DNA of 64,000 bases, taken from Pycnococcus provasolii (taxonomy: Eukaryota > Chlorophyta > Pseudoscourfieldiophyceae > Pseudoscourfieldiales). Made by a program: the position numbers and the translations under genes. The stretch lies in contig CP150550.1 in the NCBI GenBank assembly GCA_049487715.1, positions 62,001-126,000 on the forward strand, given 5' to 3'. Each line of letters starts with the position of its first letter. Position 1 is the stretch's first letter. Shown piece after piece: positions 7,761-17,200 of this stretch. The notes under the pieces were generated by a model that saw only the letters and a list, made by a program, of their open reading frames with translations, was not told the DNA's origin and did not search any database.

Positions 7761-9648
7761 TCACACTTTGGTCACCACCACGCCGTCCGCCGTCGACAGC
7801 CTTACGTCCAAGGCATCCGCGAAAAGTCTCATTGTGTCAGAAGCCTGCCCTATGTCCATCGCAAGCACGAGGGGAAAAGCTTCCTCTGGTATGCCCAGCA
7901 AAGTCAATTCGTCGTCGGACACCTCGTGGTTCGGAAGCGTGGACATGAGCCTGTTCGCATTCGTTGCCATGTCTCCTCGCACAAGCCAGCATGGAATTGG
8001 GATGGACGACGAGCGTGCAATGGCAACCACATCCTTACCGTACCCCGTGCCCACGAGCACGCGCATCACGCCCGCTTGCGCCGCCGCTGACATATCCGTC
8101 ATCGTATCACCTACGTAGAAAGCAAGCTGCATCGCACGACGACCTGCGCGCAGCGCGACGAGCGCCTCGTGCAACATGCGAGGGCTTGGCTTGCGCCTCG
8201 TAGGCAAACCCGTGCGCGTGTCTACCGTTTCCGTCTCCGTTGCCATTAGCACAGGTCCGAATGACGCGGGTGCAAGCTGCCGTGCGAGTTCGTCGTTCAC
8301 CGCGCGTATATCCGACAAGCTCGCCAGACCCTTGCCCACGCAGCTCTGATTCGTAACCAGTGCGGTTGAAAATTGCGCCTGCTCGAGCATCACGAGCGCA
8401 CTTCTCGCGCCTGGTATCGCGACGAGACGATCGGCGGTAAGCACGCCGGGAGAACCGACGTCGACATTCAGCGTTCCGTCGCGGTCGAGCAGCGCAATTC
8501 CGCGCACATCGCCATCCGCCAAAGGTGCGCGCGATGCCATGCGAACGGCGCGCTCGTGAGTCTCCGGAGTGGCGACGACGATGCCTCCATGAGGAGCAAA
8601 CCGACGACCTCGAGCTGCCATGGGCGCGACGCGCGTTCCACGGTAATCGGTGACGATCGCACCCGCCGCCTCCGCCACTGCAATGCCTGCAGCGTGATCC
8701 CAGGTGAGCACCTCGCGCCGTGGATCCTTCTCGCCGTGCAGCACGGTGAAGTCCGCATCACCGAGTGCCACCGCGGCGTATCTCACGAGACTTCCGCAGC
8801 AGATGCGACGAATGCGCGGCGGTGCTTCGCCGCCGCCGCCGCCGCCGCCGCCGTCGTCGTCGTCGTTCGTCGGATACCACAGCGGCGCCTCTGCGTCGCT
8901 CGCGGCGGCGACAGTTCCACCAGCGGTATGCTCGTCACTGCGAGCACGCAGTTCGCCGCCAACGTTTTCGTCGTGTAGATGTTCGTACCTTGCGCCTTCC
9001 CCGCGTGCACCGTACACGAGAACGCCGTCTTCCCGTGTCATCGGCAGGCCCATCGCACCCCACACGAGGTCGCCATTCTCGCGAGTGCAAGTCCGACGGC
9101 ACACTCGCGTCCTCCGAGCAAGCCCGCCGTTCCGTCGATAGGGTCCAATATGAAGTGTTCTTCGTTCTCGACGCCCCCCGTCTCTCTTGCGCCGTCGTCG
9201 AGGAGACGAACGGCGTCCTCTTCACTGACGGGTGGTAAGTTGACGTCGCTTAGTATTTGCGCCGCGAGTGCAGTAACTTCCCTTAACAGGTTCGCGTTGT
9301 CGCGTACGGCGTCTGCACTCTCTTCAGCGAGAACAGGGATGTCCGTGGCTGCCGCGACTGCGACTTGGATTGCCAAGTCGAATACCGTCAGCGGCGTCTT
9401 GTCAACTTTCTCCATGGACGGTCTTGGTGCTGCGATGGGGGCATCGTAGCTACGTGACAGTGCGCGCGCGGATGCGCGGACGACAGCAATTGTCTTTGCG
9501 TAAGTCTGTAAAGAAGACGAAAAGCAAGCGTGCGTCCTCCTTTTCTTCCACACGCAGCAGTTACCACAACTGCCCGTGCGAACCCTGAGGCGCACTGTTG
9601 CCCTCCCTCCAACCCAGTCCCTCCGCCACGAGAGACGGGCATGGGCAT
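7761..9648 (-). CDS. Fusion: 3'(2'),5'-bisphosphate nucleotidase-like domain + HAD phosphatase (GmhB/HisB-N type); frame-broken
   Basis: Exon 1 (9648-9565) joins exon 2 (from 9504) across a 60-nt intron (GTAACT...TTTACAG), in phase. The N-terminal domain is SAL1/CysQ-like: MEKVDKTPLTVFDLAIQ, VLAEES, LPPVSEED, then the metal-binding DPIDGTAGLLGG and WDHAAGIAVAEAAGAIVTD. It would hydrolyse PAP/PAPS-type nucleotides. A second domain follows with the HAD motifs ALLDRDGTLN, ALVTNQSCVGKG, RRKPSPRML and VGDTMTDMSAA, close to D,D-heptose-bisphosphate/histidinol phosphatases. Near 9075-9085 the frame changes between ECAVGLALA and ENGDLVWGAMG, although both belong to one IMPase domain, so one or two bases are missing there (error or mutation). 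[13 protein letters not shown] linker splits the first domain. Confidence 0.8.
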
Positions 9649-9720
9649 GGCTAAGGCGCTTATGGATAGCGAAAGGCCACACTACAGTAAAGGCCAGAAC
9701 TAGGAAAGGCGGAGAGATTA

Positions 9721-9729
9721 TTCGGGGTT
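9721..9729. promoter_or_regulatory. TTCGGGGTT motif
   Basis: Exact copy 73 bp upstream of the start of the bisphosphate nucleotidase/HAD gene (9648, minus). The plus-strand neighbour (ataxin-2, 9936) is preceded instead by a telo-box-like TTAGGGTTT at about 9797. Confidence 0.4.
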
Positions 9730-9935
9730 ATTAGAAAGGCATTTTTTAACAAACCCCTAATAAACCAGACCCCACATTTTCATTTTTCCTTTTCGTTAGG
9801 GTTTCCCCCACCAACCTTGGACGTATTTGGTGCGCTCCCAAATTCCTCCTCCCCGCGGCGGCCCTCCTTTCCTTTCCTTTCCTTTCCCCTCCCATTCATT
9901 CTCCCCCTCCTCCGCACAACCTCGCATACACTAGC

Positions 9936-11099
9936 ATGGCGCCCTCCTCGCTCCCTCACACCTCCACGCAGACCACGAATAGTGAGAGCTCTATGCTGGC
10001 CTTCCTCTGCCACGCGCTCGTCGGAAGAAACGTGCGCGTTACCACCAAAGATAACAACGTCTACGAGGGAATACTCGCAAATACCGCATACGACGAGAAC
10101 ACCAACCTGCGCATGGCGTCGCTCGTCGTTGACGGAAAGACGCGAGCGCCACCAACCAAAAGGCAAAAGCCCAAGGACTCGCTCACCATCTCCAAGGACG
10201 ACTTCGCGGCGATGGAAGCTGTCGACGTTCCCATACTCGAGGACGCGTTCGGCTCTGCGAACGTGAGCTTCGGACGGGGAGGAGCAAAGGCGTCAGCAGA
10301 CAACCTCGACACAGACGGGGGCATCTCGGGAGGAAGCCGAGGCACGGGACGCACGCTGCAGAAGTGGGTCGCTGACGACAACGCGACGAAGAAGACGGGC
10401 GGGCTCGACACGTTCGGCGGCAGCTCGGCGAAAACGTGGGACCAGTTTGAGGCGAACGAGCGCCTGTACGGCGTCAAAGGAGGGTTCGACGAGTCGTTGT
10501 ACACAACCTCTCTCGACAAGAAAAGCTCCAAAATCAGCGAGGCGGAGGCGGCGCGCATCGCCGCGGAGATCGAAAAGGGAGGTGGTGCTGGTGGAAAAGT
10601 GCCCACGCGAGACATCGACGACCTTGGCGAAGATGACGTTGACGAGGAGGACAAGTTCTCGAGCGTGCTTGCAGATGGGCGCGCAACGAAGCAGAACTTC
10701 GACGAACGCAACGACGAGACGTTCGGAGCCGCTCCTGCGGCAACGGCGACGAAGGAGAAGGAGAAGGAGGCTGCACCTTCGCCTGCTTCAACAGCTGAGG
10801 CCGCTGCGGCATCGCCACCCGCCGCCAAGTCGTCTTTGAACGCGAATGCCAAGCCATTCACGCTGAGTGCGACGGCGAAACCGTTCGTGCCGCCATCGGC
10901 GGCGGCGGTATCGCCGGTGTCACCGCCAATGCCAAACCCGTACGCCGCTCCAAACCCGTACGCGACTATGCCTGGCATGATGATGCCTGGAATGCCCGGT
11001 ACGCCGCCTGGGATGATGCCAGGCATGATGATGCCGAATGGGATGCCGTACGGCATGCCGGGCTATGTTCCTCCGCCGCCGCCCAGAAGATATGGATGA
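9936..11099 (+). CDS. ATX2: Ataxin-2 / CID4-like RNA-binding protein
   Basis: Ataxin-2 proteins bind RNA through an LSm fold and recruit poly(A)-binding protein. Residues about 15-75 form the LSm domain (FLCHALVGRNVRVTTKDNNV, YEGILANTAYDENTNLRMAS). Residues about 85-215 form the LsmAD region (IPILEDAF-like segment; WDQFEANERLYGVKGGFDES; LDKKSSKISEAEAARIAAEI). A PAM2 motif follows at about residue 300 (SSLNANAKPFTLSATAKPFV), the docking site for the PABP MLLE domain. The tail is Pro/Met/Gly-rich (PGMMMPGMPG, PPPPPRRYG), typical of disordered regions in the family. Single exon, 387 residues, shorter than animal ataxin-2. The ATG at 9936 follows a pyrimidine-rich leader. Confidence 0.92.
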   Translation: MAPSSLPHTSTQTTNSESSMLAFLCHALVGRNVRVTTKDNNVYEGILANTAYDENTNLRMASLVVDGKTRAPPTKRQKPKDSLTISKDDFAAMEAVDVPILEDAFGSANVSFGRGGAKASADNLDTDGGISGGSRGTGRTLQKWVADDNATKKTGGLDTFGGSSAKTWDQFEANERLYGVKGGFDESLYTTSLDKKSSKISEAEAARIAAEIEKGGGAGGKVPTRDIDDLGEDDVDEEDKFSSVLADGRATKQNFDERNDETFGAAPAATATKEKEKEAAPSPASTAEAAAASPPAAKSSLNANAKPFTLSATAKPFVPPSAAAVSPVSPPMPNPYAAPNPYATMPGMMMPGMPGTPPGMMPGMMMPNGMPYGMPGYVPPPPPRRYG

Positions 11100-11267
11100 C
11101 CAGAAAGTTTCGGTGGTAGCTTCGCACTTTGTAACATTAGTCAACCAAAGATTTGATTAATCGTAGCGCGTTTGTACACGGCGGTAGTGATTTCGAACGT
11201 GTGTCACACACAAAAAAAAACTCCTCTATGCACACTTCAAAGTATGATCAGAAAATGGCTAGAAGGA

Positions 11268-12773
11268 TTACGAGTTTGTTACAGTAAGAAGATCAAGTAT
11301 CTCCGCGGAGGAGCGTCCGCGCGTTTCAGGCAGGAAGATGAAGGCGAAGAGCGACGCGCAGGCACACACGGCGCCATAGGCGACGAACGTGCCAGAGGTA
11401 CCGATCCACGACGTGAGTGCCTCGAACGAGGCTATGACTGTGTAAGAGCATAGCCATCCAATCAGTGACAAGAAGCTACCCGACATAGCCCGTGCATATT
11501 CTGGAAAGAGCTCGGCATTTAACAGCCATGGCAATGGACCGACGCCGCAATTGAATGCGATGATATAAAGGCAGCACGCGAGTACCGCGAGCGTATGTGC
11601 CGATGGTAGATAGAACGCCACGGCGAGCAGTATCGACGCAATCGCCTGCATCATCGGCATGGTGGTGAGCAGAGCCCGCCTTCCAAACTTCTCAATCGAG
11701 AAGCATGCTGCGATGGTGGCGAGGACTTGTAGAACACCAACAAGGACTACGCCCTGGTCGGCATTTTTCACACCCGCATCAACGAAGATTCGGTCCGTAA
11801 AAGACACGACGGCGTTGATGCCGCTGAGTTGCTGGAATAAAGCAAATGCGGCTGCAATGCGAAGAGGGTAGAGAAGTGGCGGGCGCAGCAGTGCCAAAGG
11901 GTTTGTGCACGCGGGTTCCGCATGATCATCACACCTGTCGTTGTCTTCGTTGTCGTCTCCCATCGAGCTGCAAATGCTCTCTCGCTCTCGTCCGAGCCGA
12001 CGCAGTGACTCGGCAGCTGCGGTGTGATCACGCTTGACTTTCGCCAACCACGAGGGACTCTCTGGCATGAAGAGCGGCGACAGCACGAGAAAGACCAAGT
12101 CAAGTGCCAGTCCGCATCGTGCGAGCGCACGCCAGCTTAGGTTAAATTTTCTCATGCCGAGGATGTAGAAGAGCAGTATGCCAACCGTTATTCCAATTTG
12201 GCAAGACGCACCTATGAACCCGCGTATTCTTATCGGTGCAATTTCCACAAGATATGCAGGAGATACAGCGGCAACGGCACCGGTGAACAATCCCAGGAAG
12301 AAGCGTGCGGCGTAGAGTGACCAGACGTGCGATGCCATGGCAAGAGTGGCCCATCCCAGTACACCAGGAATCGATGCGACGCGTAGTGCAGCCGCTCGTC
12401 CCAGTTTGCTCGACAGTGGTGCGGCGAGCACCGTTCCAACGGCGCACCCGAGGCTGTTGATGGAAGCAAACACGGCAAACTGCGCGCCGTTGAGCTTGCA
12501 CATCTCTGCTTGCGCGTCGGGCGCGTCGCATCTTAGAGATCGCTCCGCGGGGCTTGAGTACGCGAGCGACGCGCCAAAGTGCATGGGTCCTAGCGATGTG
12601 ACCGCCGCGGCGAGTATGAGTCGCCACGATACGTTACCGAATAGCGCCGTCGTCGCCTCATGGTTGTCCTCATCGTGCGCCTCTGATCTTAAGGCAAGCA
12701 GCTGCGCAGACTCGTCCAGTTCAGATAAAGCGACCGCTGACGAGTCCAGAGCTGCCGCACGAGCCGACGACAT
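11268..12773 (-). CDS. Sugar transporter, MFS (GLUT/ERD6-like)
   Basis: A 501-residue 12-helix transporter with the sugar-porter signatures: KLGRAAALRVASIPGVLGWA after helix 2, RFFLGLFTGAVAAVSPAYLVE, a PESPSWL after helix 6, QQLSGINAVVSF in helix 7, FGRRALL between helices 8 and 9, and PETRGRS after helix 12. This is the organisation of GLUT/ERD6-type hexose facilitators or proton symporters. An acidic loop (DDNEDNDRCDDH) sits in the central cytoplasmic loop. I start at 12773 (MSSARAAAL). The frame stays open upstream for 114 residues, but that part overlaps the leader of the divergent gene at 12977. Substrate unknown. Confidence 0.9.
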   Translation of the reverse strand: MSSARAAALDSSAVALSELDESAQLLALRSEAHDEDNHEATTALFGNVSWRLILAAAVTSLGPMHFGASLAYSSPAERSLRCDAPDAQAEMCKLNGAQFAVFASINSLGCAVGTVLAAPLSSKLGRAAALRVASIPGVLGWATLAMASHVWSLYAARFFLGLFTGAVAAVSPAYLVEIAPIRIRGFIGASCQIGITVGILLFYILGMRKFNLSWRALARCGLALDLVFLVLSPLFMPESPSWLAKVKRDHTAAAESLRRLGRERESICSSMGDDNEDNDRCDDHAEPACTNPLALLRPPLLYPLRIAAAFALFQQLSGINAVVSFTDRIFVDAGVKNADQGVVLVGVLQVLATIAACFSIEKFGRRALLTTMPMMQAIASILLAVAFYLPSAHTLAVLACCLYIIAFNCGVGPLPWLLNAELFPEYARAMSGSFLSLIGWLCSYTVIASFEALTSWIGTSGTFVAYGAVCACASLFAFIFLPETRGRSSAEILDLLTVTNS

Positions 12774-12976
12774 GAGGCATGTGACAGTGAGAAGAGTGAC
12801 AGAGACGAACCACAACACGAACGCACGCGGCGACGTTATGGGAACCTCCCAACCCCTTGGAACGGTATCGAAAACCAGCCAACCCCGGATCTGAGAGAGA
12901 TCTGAGATCTCGCTCGGGGGTCCTTCCTTCCTCGCCCTTCCCTCCCTCCGCCATTTCCTCCTATCCAAGTTATCCG

Positions 12977-13549
12977 ATGACCGCCGCCCGTATTGCTGCA
13001 CGCCCGTCAGCTTGCACGCACACGCATCTGCGGATACGTGGCCACGCGTCGAGGAGAACGCAAACGCATTCGCGAGCTCGCGCAACCAAAGACGACCACG
13101 GCGCCGCTGCGTCAACGGGACAACGAAGAGATCAACAGAACTACGGTAGGGACAACTCTGCCGTCGCGCTGGGACCCGCGGTGGCGCTCGCGCTCGTCAC
13201 GACGCTCGTCGCCACGGACGCTGCACACGCCGCGGACGTCGCGCACCACCACGCATCGGCAACTTCCGCGGTGCCGCTCTTCGACATCGCGTCGAACGAC
13301 GACTTCTGGGACAACACCGCACGCTTCGTGCGGTATTTCTTCAGCGTCTTGCTCGGCACCGCATACGTCGCGCTCAAGCCCGTGTGGGATGCCATCAAGA
13401 AGGGGCCTGTCAGTGCAGTCGGTACGCTCGGCGGAATCGCGCTCGCGATATACGTCATTTACGCAATTCTTCAGACGATGCTAGTCGCGGCGGACGTGGG
13501 TCTCACGCCGAACTACACGTACATGGGTGGCGAATTTACCGGCCTGTAA
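12977..13549 (+). CDS. Small plastid membrane protein (hypothetical)
   Basis: The 190-residue product begins with a long Arg/Thr/His-rich transit peptide (MTAARIAARPSACTHTHLRI...). A hydrophobic stretch ending TLVATDAAHAADVAHHH resembles a thylakoid-transfer signal with an Ala-X-Ala site. The mature part has FWDNTARFVRYFFSVLLGTA and VGTLGGIALAIYVIYAILQT, two likely membrane helices. I do not recognise the family, but the layout fits a small thylakoid protein. The frame is open further upstream to 12857; I chose 12977 as the first ATG giving a normal transit peptide. It diverges from the sugar transporter gene with about 200 bp between starts. Confidence 0.75.
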   Translation: MTAARIAARPSACTHTHLRIRGHASRRTQTHSRARATKDDHGAAASTGQRRDQQNYGRDNSAVALGPAVALALVTTLVATDAAHAADVAHHHASATSAVPLFDIASNDDFWDNTARFVRYFFSVLLGTAYVALKPVWDAIKKGPVSAVGTLGGIALAIYVIYAILQTMLVAADVGLTPNYTYMGGEFTGL

Positions 13550-13732
13550 GGTAGTAGAAACCCCGATACATACCCCATATGATGATGAAGAGATCTGAAG
13601 AAGAGACCCCTTGGACCTTCCCCTTCCCTCCCGTCCTCCGATCGTTCCCGCCCCCTTCCCCTCTCCCCCATTATTGATCCAACCAGCCGCCGCTTTCCAC
13701 ACCTCGCCAACGCACCTTCGCAACACACAACG

Positions 13733-15208
13733 ATGCAGTGGCCAGCCACGGACTCGCAGCGCGCGACGCTGCGCGCCTACGCCGCGGACAACGCCGCGCG
13801 CATGTGCTTCTGCCGATCGTCGCCGCTGCCATCCTTCGGACACGCCGAGGGACTCGCGCGCGCCGTCGAGCAGCAGGCGTTCGCCTTCGCGGAGGCGTCC
13901 AAGTCCACAACCACGGGAACGCGCGAGGCGTCGGAAACGCTCAGGCTCTACCTCAAAAAGGCGGGCGAGCTCCTCGTGCAGGCAGTCAAGGATGCCGCTG
14001 AGAGCCTTTCCGCTATGGAGGCGGCGCCGGCGGAGGAGGGCAGCTTCGACGTCAGCGCGGGTGCACGCGAGTTCATCATGGGATCCGCGGCACGTGAGCG
14101 TTTCGCCGACGCCATCAGCAAGGCGGGAGTGCGTCGTCTTAAGCTCGGAAACAAGAGCTACGACGTCGAGGCGGCGGGCGTGATTGCCGAGGTGTGCCGC
14201 GTGAACTGCGAGACCCTGGAGGAACTGGACATGGCCGACGTGCTCGCAGGGAGGCCAGAAGAAGAGGCGATGGAGGTGCTCGGCACCATTGCGCGCGGCG
14301 TGGCGGAGTCGTGCTCCATCAGACGGCTCGATGTATCTGACAACGCGCTGGGTGAGAAGGGAATTCGTGCTCTTGCACCGCTGCTGCAGAGCCAGAAGTG
14401 CTTGGAATGCGTCAAGTTCCAGAACAACGGCGTCTCCGCCGCCGCCGCCGCGGCGATCCACGAGCTTCTCGTCGCGCCCGAGCAGCTCAGGGAAGTGCAC
14501 CTGCACAACAACATGGCGGGTGACGAGGGTGCCACCTCCGTGGCTGCTCTCGTGGCGCGCGCTCCTCGCTTGTCTAAGCTTCGCATGACTGCGACGCGCG
14601 TCGGGGAGGATGGTGGGCGTGCACTGTTGGAGGCGCTTGCTTCGTTGCCAGATGCGTCGCTCGAGCACCTGGAGCTGACGGACAATATGATCTCCGAGGA
14701 TAATGGCTTGGCAATCGCACGCGTTGTGCTAAAGCACGGCGCGTGCCTTCGGCATCTGCTTGTCGGCGACACGGGACTTGGTGCGCCTGGAATTGCGGCA
14801 ATCTGTCTCGCCCTTCGTCGAACGGGTGCTCCCGCGCTTAAAAGGGTGAACTTTGCGCAGAATGAGGTGTCGGTGCGCGGCGCGACGCGCATTGTGGTTG
14901 CTCTTGGCGCCGCTCCTAGTCTGACAGCTCTTGGCCTGGCGGATAACATGGAGCTCGGCGAGCGTGGCGCACTCGTGCTTGCGAAGGCGATGAATGACGG
15001 CGCGTTTCCCGCCCTCGAGCAGATCGACGTGAGCCGGTGTCAGTTGAGAGGTGGCGAGGGACAGGTGGCACTTGAGGCGGTATGCTCGTCGCGCGGCATC
15101 CGTGTTGTTAACGAAAAGGATGATGACGAAGAGGAGGAAGACTTTGACGACGAAGAGGAAGAAGAAGAGGAAGACTTTGACGAGTCTGAGCTGGAGGCGC
15201 AATTGTAA
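13733..15208 (+). CDS. RanGAP: Ran GTPase-activating protein with WPP domain
   Basis: RanGAP stimulates GTP hydrolysis by Ran and so sets the nuclear transport gradient. The first about 100 residues form a WPP-type domain (MQWPATDSQRATLRAYAADN, SFGHAEGLARAVEQQAFAFA), the plant-lineage element that anchors RanGAP at the nuclear envelope. An LRR array follows (about residues 125-450: IRRLDVSDNALGEKGIRALA, LECVKFQNNGV, LREVHLHNNMAGDEGATSVA, LEHLELTDNMIS, LKRVNFAQNEVSVRGA, LTALGLADNMELGERGALVL). The protein ends in a strongly acidic tail (DDDEEEEDFDDEEEEEEEDF), also typical. Single exon, 491 residues. The WPP domain is the best lineage marker in the window for Viridiplantae. Confidence 0.93.
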   Translation: MQWPATDSQRATLRAYAADNAARMCFCRSSPLPSFGHAEGLARAVEQQAFAFAEASKSTTTGTREASETLRLYLKKAGELLVQAVKDAAESLSAMEAAPAEEGSFDVSAGAREFIMGSAARERFADAISKAGVRRLKLGNKSYDVEAAGVIAEVCRVNCETLEELDMADVLAGRPEEEAMEVLGTIARGVAESCSIRRLDVSDNALGEKGIRALAPLLQSQKCLECVKFQNNGVSAAAAAAIHELLVAPEQLREVHLHNNMAGDEGATSVAALVARAPRLSKLRMTATRVGEDGGRALLEALASLPDASLEHLELTDNMISEDNGLAIARVVLKHGACLRHLLVGDTGLGAPGIAAICLALRRTGAPALKRVNFAQNEVSVRGATRIVVALGAAPSLTALGLADNMELGERGALVLAKAMNDGAFPALEQIDVSRCQLRGGEGQVALEAVCSSRGIRVVNEKDDDEEEEDFDDEEEEEEEDFDESELEAQL

Positions 15209-15404
15209 GCCTTTAACGATGATTCGATTCATTATGTTACAGTTAAAATCAGTGAGTTCCGCCTAATCTCAAGTGCCTTTCTTATTCCTATTCCCCTCAA
15301 ATGCCTTTTCCTGAAAGCTAAACCCTTCAAATTTCAAAAGAATAGTTCGACCTCCTAGTTCGACCTTCCCGTTAGTGTTAGGGAATCGCAGAGGTGCTCG
15401 AAAG

Positions 15405-15716
15405 ATGCGCCCGCCACAGCGGCATGTCGCTGGCACGGCCATAAAGCACACCATAGGGCTGGAGCTTCGGTACTTGATAGTGGAGAAGTGGGCGTTTGAC
15501 AACAAGACGTACGCCGAGATCGCCAAGGATGTTGACGAGAGTCATAACCCACATTTGGATTTGGGATCCATTATTGGATCACTGGATATGTTGGGGTTTA
15601 TGGTTTGGGAGTTAGTAGTTGAGACTACTAACTCTACTGGATATTATATAGAAAATGGAATCTGTAAGAGATACTGTGAAGGTGGTGCCATCCGCGCGCG
15701 CACGAAACGTCGTTGA
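15405..15716 (+). CDS. Hypothetical protein (about 104 aa)
   Basis: An open frame with a helical N-terminal half (LELRYLIVEKWAFDNKTYAEIAKDVDES) that faintly resembles a helix-turn-helix of the transposase/homeodomain-like kind (TYAEIAKDV), followed by a Gly/Tyr-rich end. Its composition is more AT-rich than the flanking genes. A second frame (15655-15858, ending KKIEETEDEKAHVDASYRSRF-like charged sequence) overlaps it. No family recognised; it could be a mobile-element remnant. Confidence 0.3.
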   Translation: MRPPQRHVAGTAIKHTIGLELRYLIVEKWAFDNKTYAEIAKDVDESHNPHLDLGSIIGSLDMLGFMVWELVVETTNSTGYYIENGICKRYCEGGAIRARTKRR

Positions 15717-15858
15717 TTCCACGTGGTTGACATCGTCACAACGCAACGACGCCAAGCTCGCTACCTTGGTCGCCGCCGAGGATAACAGGAAGCGCAAGAT
15801 TGAAGAGACTGAGGACGAGAAGGCGCACGTAGATGCGTCGTACCGAAGTCGCTTTTGA

Positions 15859-16423
15859 AGGTGCCATTGTTGAAGTTAGAACTTCAACTCGCTACGGCAA
15901 GATAATGCCGACCTTGTAGCGCCAGTGCGTATCGCTGTCTCGTTGTTTCTGAATTTTTTAGAACAAAAATTCTGATTACTTCCGAGATTTCAGGGCTTGG
16001 GTTGGGGCCTTGCGGCTCGGCGCGTTCCTCGACGCCGCCGCCTCCGCCGCCGCCGCCTCCGTCGCCTTCGTCGCCGCCGCCGCCGCCGCCGCGAGAGAGA
16101 GAGAGAGGGACAATCCTCTCAAAGTCCACCATTTTTATTTTTGGTGGCATCATCGGCGGCTGTTCATCGGCGCTGCGATTGCGCTTCTACCGTAGTTCAA
16201 AGGACGTCGGAGCGGGATCCCGGATCCCACGGGCCCTGCACTCTCCGTTCAGCGAAATGGACCAACGAGGAATCCCGGGTCCCGGGCCCAGAGGTCGGGG
16301 GAACGGAAGGGGCAAAACGTGCGTACCTACTGTAGTAGGAGAGGAGCTGATGTGGGAAGGATGACATGGCGGGACTGTGTGTGTACCGGGCTTGTGAAGT
16401 TTACTTTTAAGTTTGAAGTTAAT
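15859..16423. other. Intergenic, low-complexity, no gene seen
   Basis: This stretch holds a (CCGCCG)-type trinucleotide run (about 16026-16092), an AG dinucleotide run (16093-16108) and GC-rich palindromic bits (GGATCCCGGATCCC at 16214). No coding signature is convincing. Confidence 0.5.
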
Positions 16424-16464
16424 GGCACCAGTAAGGCTTTTACACGTGACGTTTCCCTCGACGC
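16424..16464 (-). repeat. Inverted 41-bp copy of the 3' end of the tRNA-binding protein gene
   Basis: On the minus strand this segment reads VEGNVTCKSLTGA and matches plus-strand 17817-17857 (VEGNVACKSLTGA) at 38 of 41 bases. It lies about 1.4 kb away in inverted orientation, and two of the three differences are synonymous. Neighbouring sequence does not continue the match. It is a coding-gene fragment left by local rearrangement, or a conserved motif reused in another frame. Confidence 0.75.
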
Positions 16465-16573
16465 TTTCCTTACGAGGGAAACGGCGTTGGCGTTGTTCTG
16501 CGCCCAACATTCTAGTGCTGGTATGGGTTCAAGTACTTGCTCGCCTTCTTCTGCTCCTCTGTAGTGAGTGAGT

Positions 16574-16835
16574 TTATAACAAAGTGTTGTTGTTGTTGTT
16601 GGTTGTTGTTGTTAGCACGTGATTAATTGTCGAAAGCCGTCGCGACTCTGAGCCCCCACCCCACCCCCAGAGCTGCACGAAACGTACCTGTGAGGTTAAG
16701 GTGCATGTACGCCTGGACTGCTCCAACCGTCGCGAATCCCGTCACCCAGGGCCACTCCTTTTTGATGACGTTGACGAGCACTTGCCCGAACGTCGCCGTC
16801 TCCCACATGGTCTTCGCTGCGGTGGAGGAGGACAT
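16574..16835 (-). CDS. Small mitochondrial inner-membrane protein, resembles plant ATP synthase 6-kDa subunit
   Basis: The protein begins MSSSTAAKTMWETATFGQ and continues IKKEWPWVTGFATVGAVQAY, an N-terminal amphipathic part then one hydrophobic helix. The KEWPW-GFA-TG pattern recalls the plant 6-kDa F1Fo subunit (REWNRNWPFLVGFAVTG in memory-level consensus), whose C terminus begins LTEE. A donor GTACGT occurs right after the LNLT codons at 16687. Splicing to an AG 40 nt downstream gives LTESRRLSTINH and ends at 16574 (73 residues). Splicing two bases later, or retention, gives a short VATAFDN end at about 16623. I prefer the first, without certainty. It diverges from the EMAPII gene. Confidence 0.6.
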
Positions 16836-17008
16836 GTCGCCTTCCCTGTGTGTGTGCGTGCGAGAATGAGGGACTGAGCAGAAAAAGTAAAAAACCCTCG
16901 CGGCGAGAACCAGGACGAACAACAAACGACTATAGGTACACGGAAGAGCACAGAAGAACGGCGGATGACTCGGGGTTTACATTCTACCTCGAAGCCAAGG
17001 ACAAATTA

Positions 17009-17017
17009 TTCGGGGTT
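17009..17017. promoter_or_regulatory. TTCGGGGTT motif in a divergent promoter
   Basis: Exact copy between the divergent starts at 16835 and 17201. A near copy (ACTCGGGGTTT) lies at about 16969-16979. Confidence 0.45.
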
Positions 17018-17200
17018 TCCCAGATCCGTGGGGACGGTTTTAAATCAGGGGATCCCCCCTTGAACTATTCCACAGGAAATCGACGCCCTCCGATCCTGAT
17101 TTCGATCCTGGATTTGATCCCCCCTCTTTCCACCACAGGTTCCCCCTTCCTTCCTTCCCAACATCGTTCGACGTTTCACATCAGCAGCAACTTACATAAC

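Noticed and set aside
12774-13115. 114-residue N-terminal extension of the sugar transporter
   Set aside because: It overlaps the start of the divergent plastid protein gene and has no transporter-like or targeting sequence.
16850-17200. Long open frame continuing upstream of the tRNA-binding protein start
   Set aside because: It lacks coding character, contains the promoter motif, and the first ATG giving an organelle presequence is at 17201.
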